Assembly: GCA_021797025.1 (NCBI GenBank)
Contig: JAKAAK010000209.1
Location: forward strand, 1-5,755
DNA: 5,755 nucleotides
Direction of reading: 5' to 3'
From: Thermoplasmata archaeon
GTDB lineage: Archaea > Thermoplasmatota > Thermoplasmata > Thermoplasmatales > Thermoplasmataceae
Shown here one piece after another: positions 1 through 5,420 of this stretch. The stretch's first letter is position 1. The number at the start of each line of letters is the position of its first letter. The translations under genes were made by a program, and so were the position numbers. The notes under the pieces were generated by a model, which saw only the letters and a list, made by a program, of their open reading frames with translations, searched no databases and was not told the origin of the DNA.

Positions 1-451
1 ATATGATATTCTCACCAGCTATTGTATAGGACGTTGAATCCCTGGTATGTCCCGGAGTTTTCATATAATTTATTCCCTTAAAGGACATTTCAGATACAGG
101 TTTTATTTCCTTTACCGATTTTGCATGGATTATCATTGAAGCAATCTTAGGCATTAATGGTTTTGACGGTATTTTCTCGACTCCTGAAATAATATTGGCT
201 TCATCCGAAGGAACATATATTTCCATATGGTACCTCGAGTATATTGATAACAGGCCACCCACATGATCAGGGTGGTAATGGGTTATCAGTACAGCGTCAG
301 GCCTGATTTTACTGTTTTCAAGGTAAGCAAGAATCCTTTTGCCAGAACCTGGAGTTCCAGCATCCACTAGGATTTTTTCACCGTTAAAATTGACAAAATA
401 GGAATTTGCCATGGTTTTATCTATTCGATCAATATTGTCAGAAACTTTCAT
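1..451 (-). CDS. MBL-fold metallo-hydrolase, N-terminal 150 residues (3' end outside window)
   Basis: Translated from the reverse strand, this frame gives 150 residues and runs off the left edge. It shows the metallo-beta-lactamase fold signature: an early strand ending in VDAGTP (Asp30), the metal-binding motif THYHPDHVGG (His58, His60, Asp62, His63) and a later TPGHTRDS with His135 as the next metal ligand. These residues normally bind two metal ions that activate water for hydrolysis. The substrate cannot be told; a glyoxalase II name would be loose, since these archaea are not known for glutathione. The ATG at 451 is the only ATG, GTG or TTG codon between the in-frame upstream stop at 482-484 and the conserved start of the fold. 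The gene follows prpB by 43 nt on the same strand, so it may be read through from the prp promoter, but a TATA-like box sits at leaderless distance upstream. No signal peptide is seen, so it is probably cytoplasmic. Confidence 0.88.
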   Translation of the reverse strand, partial: MKVSDNIDRIDKTMANSYFVNFNGEKILVDAGTPGSGKRILAYLENSKIRPDAVLITHYHPDHVGGLLSIYSRYHMEIYVPSDEANIISGVEKIPSKPLMPKIASMIIHAKSVKEIKPVSEMSFKGINYMKTPGHTRDSTSYTIAGENII

Positions 452-467
452 ATAATATATAAGGACA

Positions 468-481
468 TTATAATAATAAAG
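468..481 (-). promoter_or_regulatory. candidate TATA box for the MBL-fold hydrolase
   Basis: The reverse strand reads CTTTATTATTATAA, centred about 23 bp upstream of the ATG at 451. That spacing would start transcription at or next to the start codon, as in leaderless archaeal messages. No Shine-Dalgarno sequence precedes the ATG, which fits. The region is AT-rich, so chance similarity is possible. Confidence 0.4.
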
Positions 482-494
482 TTATCCTTTGAAA

Positions 495-1340
495 CTATTT
501 TTTGTCTGCAATAGTTTTGTCGAAGTTCTGGTAAAAATCGTAGTTGATTACCTCGTATTGTTCATTCCTGGTCATAATATTATTTATTATTTTCTCCTGA
601 TTTCCATCCCTGATCAGTGCATCCAGTGCGTCATCCATAGCCTTTGCAGCAATCCTGAAGAGTGTTACTGGAAATATAACTATGCGGTATCCCATTTTTC
701 TGAACTCCTCCGCCTTTATGAATGGTGTTTTCCCGAATTCGGTCATATTGGCAAGCAATGGAAAATCAGTATTTTCTGCAAAGTACCTGAATTCATCACG
801 GTCAATCAGGGCTTCCGGGAATACTATGTCCGCTCCTTCCCTTACATAGGTTTTTGCCCTTGACAGTGCATCGTCCATGCCATTTACTGCCCTGGCATCT
901 GTCCTTGCTATGATGAGTGTGTCTTTTCTTGCAGCCTCTGCGGCACGGATCTTCTCAACCATATTATCCTTCGGAATAACCTCCTTACCATTGAGATGGC
1001 CGCATCTTTTAGGTGATACCTGGTCCTCGATCTGTATTGCAGAGGCCCCTGCTTCCTCCAGGAGCTTTACTGTGCGGTAAACGCTCAGTGTTTCCCCGAA
1101 GCCGGTGTCAGCATCCACTATTATGGGAATGTCTGTTATTTCGTGGATGGCCCTCACCATGGATACAAGCTCTGTAAGGGTTATTACGCCCAGATCGGGT
1201 AACCCCATGGAAGCGGTCAAACCACCGCCGGAAAGATAAACTGCTTTGAAACCTTTCCTCTTGGCAAGCAGGGCTGAAAATGGATTGTAAACTCCTGGAA
1301 CTGATAGAAAATCATTGTCAAGAAGGTTAGACAAGTTCAC
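495..1340 (-). CDS. prpB: 2-methylisocitrate lyase (methylcitrate cycle)
   Basis: This enzyme of the isocitrate lyase/PEP mutase superfamily cleaves 2-methylisocitrate to pyruvate and succinate, the last step of the 2-methylcitrate cycle for propionyl-CoA, in the cytoplasm. The TIM-barrel landmarks are all present: YLSGGG (residues 35-40, substrate phosphate/carboxylate loop), DADTGFGE (76-83, with the metal-binding Asp pair), QIEDQ (103-107), the active-site loop KRCGHL (111-116, catalytic Cys113), ARTDAR (145-150) and NMTEFGKTP (198-206). The KRCGH form and length of about 280 residues match PrpB rather than the much longer isocitrate lyases. The coordinates use GTG at 1340. However, the Shine-Dalgarno sequence at 1341-1347 touches that GTG and lies 6 nt before the TTG codon at 1334, so translation may really begin there, two residues shorter. 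Its 5' end overlaps the end of prpD, indicating one operon. A carboxyphosphonoenolpyruvate mutase-type activity is less likely given the prpD neighbour. Confidence 0.93.
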   Translation of the reverse strand: MNLSNLLDNDFLSVPGVYNPFSALLAKRKGFKAVYLSGGGLTASMGLPDLGVITLTELVSMVRAIHEITDIPIIVDADTGFGETLSVYRTVKLLEEAGASAIQIEDQVSPKRCGHLNGKEVIPKDNMVEKIRAAEAARKDTLIIARTDARAVNGMDDALSRAKTYVREGADIVFPEALIDRDEFRYFAENTDFPLLANMTEFGKTPFIKAEEFRKMGYRIVIFPVTLFRIAAKAMDDALDALIRDGNQEKIINNIMTRNEQYEVINYDFYQNFDKTIADKK

Positions 1341-2616
1341 TCACCTCACGATCTTCCATGGTCCACAGAGCCTTCAGGGAATCGGTCATGCCCGTTAGTC
1401 TTACAAATTTGGATTCTATTTCCCGATCTGTCATGGGATTTTTATAGTGGCCTTTGGGAATCTCCACTGAGCTTTCGTGGGTTTTGCCACAGCATTTAAC
1501 CTCGATCCTTACTGGAAGCTTCTCCGGATACTGTTCTGTGTATTCCCTTAATTCTGTTACCTTTATCTTTTCCATCAGGGATGTAATCTGTTTGTTTCTG
1601 ATATCGTTGTAATTGTTAACCCAGAAGTCCTTGTTCAGAAGTGTTGAGGCAATGATGAATGGAAGACTGTGATCGGCTGTCTCCTTGTTTTCAGGATGCC
1701 ATTTTTCAGGGTCTGCGAGTATTGAAACAGCTGCCTCATATGTGTAAACATTTATGGAATCAATATGATTGATATCTATATCATTCATAAGTTTCAAGGA
1801 TGCTTCAACGGCTGCCATGGCATGATATTCCACCGGATATTTCTTAACATAGGTTCTCATTATTCCATCGGATTTATTACCCTCCAGCTTAGAGAAATCC
1901 ATATCAGGTGCGATTATGTTTTTAAACCCAAGCTTTCCTGATAATGGCTCAGATGGGGATGTAAAGCCGTATAGTGTAGCAAGTGCTGCAAATACTGAAT
2001 TCCTGGCACTGTTAGCAGCCGCCCCGGCCTTCCACATGGTAAGCTCTCCAACACGTGGCTGTCTCAGTGCCACATGTGGAACAACCGATATTGATATTGC
2101 ATTGATTATCTGTTTTTCATTGAAATCCAGGAGTTTGGAAAGTGCGGCTGCCATTGCTATTTCCGTAAAATTAACGTGATCATAGCCCTTTGCCCTCAGG
2201 GATGTGGAATCACAGAGCCTCGTTCCGATCTCATAACCAACTGCAGTTGCAGTTATCAGATCCTTTCCTGTTTTATTGAATATTGATGCCAGGGATATGA
2301 GTGGTCCGAACATATCGCTGGGGTGCAGTGGCTCCTTGGATAAATATGTGTCATTGAAGTCCATATATCTTATAAATAATGAATTGAGAAATGCTGAATA
2401 ATCAGGAGAGGATGTTCCCATTCCAATGATTTTAGCATTTCCAGGATATAAACCTATCATTTTCTTTATCTTCGATGCTGGAGGTGAATCCATGGATGAA
2501 TATGCAACACCAAGTGCGTCAATGAACCTTCGCTTAACCTCGTGTTTCACATCATCGCTGATATCCTTATACGATGTTTTACTGATAAACCCGGCAATAT
2601 TTTCTTCTATAGACAT
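1327..2616 (-). CDS. prpD: 2-methylcitrate dehydratase, MmgE/PrpD family
   Basis: PrpD dehydrates 2-methylcitrate to 2-methylaconitate in the methylcitrate cycle without needing an iron-sulfur cluster. The 429-residue product carries the family landmarks in order: an N-terminal helical domain with RRFIDALGVAY (29-39), FIRYMDFNDTY (81-91) followed by HPSD (98-101), GYEIGTRLC (127-135), AAANSARNSVFAA (199-211), ADHSLPF (314-320) and the C-terminal GHYKNPMTDREIESKF (389-404). The length is at the short end for the family (E. coli PrpD is about 480). The ATG at 2616 is chosen because the protein begins right at the conserved N-terminal helix and a TATA box lies upstream. The 3' end overlaps prpB by 14 nt (8 nt if prpB starts at TTG), so the two are almost certainly co-transcribed. 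Family members can also act on related tricarboxylates, but the adjacent prpB makes methylcitrate the best substrate. Isomerisation of the product may need an aconitase encoded elsewhere. Confidence 0.93.
   Translation of the reverse strand: MSIEENIAGFISKTSYKDISDDVKHEVKRRFIDALGVAYSSMDSPPASKIKKMIGLYPGNAKIIGMGTSSPDYSAFLNSLFIRYMDFNDTYLSKEPLHPSDMFGPLISLASIFNKTGKDLITATAVGYEIGTRLCDSTSLRAKGYDHVNFTEIAMAAALSKLLDFNEKQIINAISISVVPHVALRQPRVGELTMWKAGAAANSARNSVFAALATLYGFTSPSEPLSGKLGFKNIIAPDMDFSKLEGNKSDGIMRTYVKKYPVEYHAMAAVEASLKLMNDIDINHIDSINVYTYEAAVSILADPEKWHPENKETADHSLPFIIASTLLNKDFWVNNYNDIRNKQITSLMEKIKVTELREYTEQYPEKLPVRIEVKCCGKTHESSVEIPKGHYKNPMTDREIESKFVRLTGMTDSLKALWTMEDREVSELV
1341..1347 (-). promoter_or_regulatory. 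Shine-Dalgarno sequence of prpB, deciding its start
   Basis: The reverse strand reads GAGGTGA, a seven-base match to the complement of the archaeal 16S rRNA 3' end (ATCACCTCC type). It lies inside the last codons of prpD. It abuts the annotated GTG with no spacer but stands 6 nt from the in-frame TTG at 1334, which favours the TTG. It is the only strong ribosome binding site I see in the window, consistent with leaderless first genes and SD-driven internal operon genes. Confidence 0.7.
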
Positions 2617-2633
2617 AGTGAATGATTACGTTT

Positions 2634-2647
2634 AACAATATATTGTT
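2634..2647. promoter_or_regulatory. 14-bp perfect palindrome, candidate operator at the prp promoter
   Basis: AACAATATATTGTT is its own reverse complement over all 14 bases; the flanking bases (T and T) break the symmetry. It sits directly downstream of the prpD TATA box, sharing its edge base, and 18 bp upstream of the prpD start. A dimeric regulator bound here could block the basal factors or RNA polymerase. It also lies in the shared divergent region with the DUF929-like gene. The regulator is unknown, and an AT-rich palindrome can occur by chance. Confidence 0.45.
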
Positions 2648-2657
2648 TTTTATAAAG
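2647..2657 (-). promoter_or_regulatory. TATA box of the prpD-prpB unit
   Basis: The reverse strand reads CTTTATAAAAA, close to the archaeal TATA consensus, centred about 36 bp upstream of the prpD ATG. With the usual spacing of about 25 bp from TATA to start site, the message would have a leader of roughly ten bases and no Shine-Dalgarno sequence. Confidence 0.6.
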
Positions 2658-2677
2658 AAATAGATAAGTCAGTACCG

Positions 2678-2690
2678 ATAAATATATATG
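2678..2690 (+). promoter_or_regulatory. TATA box of the DUF929-like gene
   Basis: ATAAATATATATG, preceded by ACCG as a possible BRE-like element, is centred about 29 bp before the TTG start at 2713. This predicts a leaderless or nearly leaderless transcript. It points away from the prpD promoter, so the 96-bp gap holds two divergent promoters. Confidence 0.55.
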
Positions 2691-2712
2691 CCGAAAATAA
2701 TTCCTTTATCCA

Positions 2713-3561
2713 TTGACATATAAAAAAAATAAAAATGAACAGACAAAGGCGAACTCCAGCAGGCACGAAATAAAGCCAAAGAAGGAATTCTGGAAAAGCC
2801 GTCAGTTTATTTTCGGTGTTATAGCAGCAGTTATAATAGTTGTTATTGTAGTAGTAGCAATAACAAATCCATTCTTCGCGGCTCCTGCAAGTATTTCTCC
2901 AGATAAATATTATAAAATAGCAGACCACGACCTGGTATCAAATGGAACCACAGGAATATATTTCATTTCATGGCTGGGATGCCCAATAGGCGCAACTGAT
3001 TCCTGGGCACTGTACTATGCCATGAACAGCACCACTGATATATACAGCCATGTGGAGTATCATCAGGCATATAATCAGGATATATACGCAAATGCCGCCG
3101 GTACTGCTGGTCAGCCCGGTCTTCTATTCAAGGGAACTTTCAATTTCCAGTATAATGGAAAAACAGTAACATTTTATCCTTTATATATGTATAATCAAAC
3201 AATGACCGGCACAGTGAATAATGGGAAAATAAGTGAAAGTCTGTCTTCCTACGGACTTACACTGATAAATTCCACATTTCCTCCGGCTGTTGCCAAGATG
3301 TTCACTAAGTATGCCTCAGATATAACCTATGATCACCATCTTGAAACAACCTTCATAATAACAGGACCCCACGGAGCATATATATTAAATTCTTTCATGT
3401 ATGATGGTGGTATACTGGGTACAGGAACATGGACGAATAGTCCTGCCACCAACACATACTCACCATTTTCCCCACAATCTGTTATGGCCGGTCTGAGCAG
3501 TGATAGTACTATAATTTCTGCTGCCCACAGCTTCGAAACAAATCTTACTGCCGTACAGTAA
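2713..3561 (+). CDS. membrane-anchored DUF929-like protein, probably exposed at the cell surface
   Basis: This is a 282-residue protein of unknown function. Residues 1-31 are polar and rich in Lys/Arg, residues 32-53 form one hydrophobic transmembrane segment (runs of Ile and Val), and the rest is a Ser/Thr/Asn/Tyr-rich domain. That layout suggests a cytoplasmic N terminus and an extracellular C-terminal domain; five N-X-S/T sequons (Asn77, 105, 161, 186, 277) support surface exposure. The motif FISWLGCPIGATDSWALY (84-101) recalls DUF929 proteins, where an FCPFCAAERW-like stretch suggests a thioredoxin-like fold; here only the first Cys remains (Cys90), and it is the only Cys in the protein. 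The TTG start is forced: an in-frame stop lies at 2698-2700 and the next in-frame Met is far beyond the membrane segment. It is divergent from prpD and 35 nt before cbiH. The DUF929 assignment is from memory of the family and is moderately sure. Confidence 0.8.
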   Translation: MTYKKNKNEQTKANSSRHEIKPKKEFWKSRQFIFGVIAAVIIVVIVVVAITNPFFAAPASISPDKYYKIADHDLVSNGTTGIYFISWLGCPIGATDSWALYYAMNSTTDIYSHVEYHQAYNQDIYANAAGTAGQPGLLFKGTFNFQYNGKTVTFYPLYMYNQTMTGTVNNGKISESLSSYGLTLINSTFPPAVAKMFTKYASDITYDHHLETTFIITGPHGAYILNSFMYDGGILGTGTWTNSPATNTYSPFSPQSVMAGLSSDSTIISAAHSFETNLTAVQ

Positions 3562-3563
3562 GG

Positions 3564-3578
3564 AAAATAATATAATAC
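3564..3578 (+). promoter_or_regulatory. candidate TATA box for the cbiH unit
   Basis: AAAATAATATAATAC is centred about 26 bp before the ATG at 3597, the spacing expected for a leaderless archaeal message; no Shine-Dalgarno sequence precedes that ATG. If it is functional, cbiH and the radical SAM gene have their own promoter rather than depending on the upstream DUF929-like gene. No T-rich terminator is visible in the 35-nt gap, so read-through is also possible. Confidence 0.45.
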
Positions 3579-3596
3579 TTAATTTTATAGGGCTTT

Positions 3597-4340
3597 ATGC
3601 CGAAACTTTATCTTGTGGGCATCGGTCCCGGAAGCACTGAACTTATTGCCCCCATGGCAGTGAGAGCCCTGGAAAATTCAGATATAATCATGGGATATGA
3701 GAAATATACTGAACTCATAGAGAAATTGGTCAGGAGTAGATCAATTGAATCCGGTCCTGTTACGGGCGAACTGGAAAGAGCAAAAAAGGCCATAGAATAT
3801 GTTTTAGAAGGGAAAACGGTAGCAATTATCTCCAGTGGTGATTCTGGCATATACGGCATGGCTGGAATAGTTATTGAATTTATAGCTGCACATCATTATG
3901 ATATAGATATACAGATTGTTCCGGGAATTACTGCTCTGAATTCAGCAGGTTCTCTTTTAGGTGTGCCGTTCATGAACGATTTCTGCTCCATAAGCCTCAG
4001 TGACAGGCTCACACCGGAAAATGATATAATAAAAAGGATCGAAGCTGCTGCTAAGGGAGATTTTGTAACGGCACTTTACAATCCTGTGAGCTCAAGGAGA
4101 ACCGAACTTATAAAAAAGGCAAGGGAAATAATGCTGAAATACCGTGATACTGATACTCCGGTAGGAATTGTCAGGAACGCCTACAGGGATGGGCAGGAAG
4201 TGAGTATATCAACACTTGGAAATTTCCTGGACATACCAATGGATATGTTTACCATTGTAATAATCGGGAATTCCGGGACATATAAGTATGGAAAATATAT
4301 GATAACACCCAGGAATTATACAAATAAATATGAACTGTGA
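3597..4340 (+). CDS. cbiH: cobalt-factor III / precorrin-3B C17-methyltransferase
   Basis: This S-adenosylmethionine-dependent enzyme methylates C17 and contracts the corrin ring in cobalamin synthesis; in an archaeon the cobalt-early (anaerobic) CbiH reaction on cobalt-factor III is the likely one, with CobJ as the aerobic counterpart. The 247-residue product fits the usual length (about 240) and shows the whole tetrapyrrole methylase pattern: GIGPGS (8-13), GYEKY (33-37), SSGDSGIYGMAG (79-90), VPGITALNSAGSLLG (108-122), the CbiH-specific DFCSISLSD (128-136) and LTP (138-140), ALYNPVSSRR (159-168), PVGIVRNAYR (188-197), IIGNSGTY (222-229) and MITPRNY (235-241). No ferredoxin-like or NiRR extension like that of the longer CbiH60 proteins is present. 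No other cobalamin gene lies in the window. The stop overlaps the GTG of the next gene in a GTGA arrangement, which suggests translational coupling. Confidence 0.93.
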   Translation: MPKLYLVGIGPGSTELIAPMAVRALENSDIIMGYEKYTELIEKLVRSRSIESGPVTGELERAKKAIEYVLEGKTVAIISSGDSGIYGMAGIVIEFIAAHHYDIDIQIVPGITALNSAGSLLGVPFMNDFCSISLSDRLTPENDIIKRIEAAAKGDFVTALYNPVSSRRTELIKKAREIMLKYRDTDTPVGIVRNAYRDGQEVSISTLGNFLDIPMDMFTIVIIGNSGTYKYGKYMITPRNYTNKYEL

Positions 4341-5419
4341 TACATATGTTTGCAGAGGAAACAAATGGACTTGTAAAGATCGAAATAGGTGAGAGGAGGC
4401 TTTCACTGAATATGGACTCCGATATGATTTATTATTCACTTGCTGACAGGACTTACAGGAGAACAAGAATGAACGATATCATCGAATTAAGATATGCAAA
4501 CGGTAAGAGAGAGGCAAGGGTTCTGGAAGAACATGAAAAACCCGGGATTGTTTCAGCATTTTACCATGATGTGGAATTGGCTTCTTTGCAATATCCGGAA
4601 CTGAAAAAATATGTAAAGGATTATAATTTCCTTGCTTCAAGGGGAAACGGACTCAGGAGAATATATGGAGGAAGAATTCCCATAGTACCGCCTGACAGGT
4701 ATTTTTCATTATACATTAAAATATCCGAAGGATGCCCATGGAACAGATGTTCATTCTGCAACCTCTACAAGGACAGGAAATATATGCCATTGAAGATGGA
4801 TCAAATCAAAAAGGAAACGGAAGAATTGAAGGCATTTTTCAGGAACTCCATGATGGCAATGAACGGAATATTCCTTGGTGATGCAAATGCAACAAGCATG
4901 AATTCACATGATCTGGAAGAAATTTTGATGTATCTTAAAGAGAAATTCAGTATGCCATTCTATGCATTTTCAGACGCATTTACAACACCCTTAAAAAATA
5001 CTGATTTTCAGAAACTCCATGATCTGGGCATGAAGAGGATATATATTGGAATTGAGAGTGGAAATCCCGATATTTTAAGAATGCTTAATAAAAAAATGGA
5101 CCTTGATGTGGCAAGAGATTTTATAGGGAAAATCAGGGATGCAGGAATAAACGTTGGCCTTATTGTAATGTCTGGATTCGGGGAGGAGCATGTAAAGAGC
5201 ACAACCAATTTCCTTGATTCTATTGAATATTCAAGGGGCGATATAGTATATATATCACCTGTAAAGGAATACGGGAACTTCCATGAGATACTTCTGAACA
5301 ATGGCATTCAGGAAGATAAGGGAATAGCTATAAAAGAATATGAAGAAATAAGGGATTCTCTGAGGTCCGGGCTAAAAATACCGGTGGTGGTGTACAGCCT
5401 GGACGAGGCAATGTACTGA
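4337..5419 (+). CDS. radical SAM protein of unknown function (COG1032-like)
   Basis: A radical SAM enzyme of 360 residues. The first 120 or so residues form a leader domain I do not recognise, ending in GLRRIYGGRIPIVPPDRY (105-122). The core begins with YIKISEGCPWNRCSFCNLYK (126-145): Cys133, Cys138 and Cys141 would bind the SAM-cleaving [4Fe-4S] cluster in a CX4CX2C spacing instead of the common CX3CX2C, as I recall from GCPxNxCxFCxxY-type COG1032 proteins. Later landmarks are FLGDANA (179-185), FSDAFTTP (211-218), RIYIGIESGN (234-243) and GLIVMSGFGEE (274-284). There is no cobalamin-binding Rossmann domain, no extra Cys cluster and no SPASM tail, so only one cluster is expected. Start: GTG at 4337 overlaps the cbiH stop by 4 nt; ATG at 4346, three codons on, is the alternative, with GTGAT at 4337-4341 as a weak Shine-Dalgarno sequence. 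The substrate is unknown; the tight link to cbiH hints at corrinoid metabolism. Confidence 0.88.
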   Translation: MIHMFAEETNGLVKIEIGERRLSLNMDSDMIYYSLADRTYRRTRMNDIIELRYANGKREARVLEEHEKPGIVSAFYHDVELASLQYPELKKYVKDYNFLASRGNGLRRIYGGRIPIVPPDRYFSLYIKISEGCPWNRCSFCNLYKDRKYMPLKMDQIKKETEELKAFFRNSMMAMNGIFLGDANATSMNSHDLEEILMYLKEKFSMPFYAFSDAFTTPLKNTDFQKLHDLGMKRIYIGIESGNPDILRMLNKKMDLDVARDFIGKIRDAGINVGLIVMSGFGEEHVKSTTNFLDSIEYSRGDIVYISPVKEYGNFHEILLNNGIQEDKGIAIKEYEEIRDSLRSGLKIPVVVYSLDEAMY

Positions 5420-5420
5420 T

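Noticed and set aside
430..437. CAATATTG, an 8-bp palindrome in the first codons of the MBL-fold gene, similar to half of the prp palindrome
   Set aside because: The central spacing differs and it lies in coding sequence; an 8-bp AT-rich palindrome is expected by chance in a window of this size.
489..863. Plus-strand open frame of 124 codons opposite prpB
   Set aside because: It is antisense to a well-supported prpB with all catalytic motifs, and its product shows no family features.
2831..2866. Repetitive GTT/GTA/ATA run resembling a microsatellite
   Set aside because: It is irregular and is explained by codons for a Val/Ile-rich transmembrane segment.
2650..2928. Minus-strand open frame of 92 codons across the divergent promoter region
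   Set aside because: Most of its Tyr/Asn-rich product is the complement of the Val/Ile membrane segment of the DUF929-like gene, and it covers both promoters.
3562..3596. Possible terminator between the DUF929-like gene and cbiH
   Set aside because: There is no run of five or more T and no hairpin; the AT-rich sequence is better read as a TATA box.
5008..5307. Minus-strand open frame of 99 codons inside the radical SAM gene
   Set aside because: It is a shadow of the conserved C-terminal half of the radical SAM domain and has no family features of its own.
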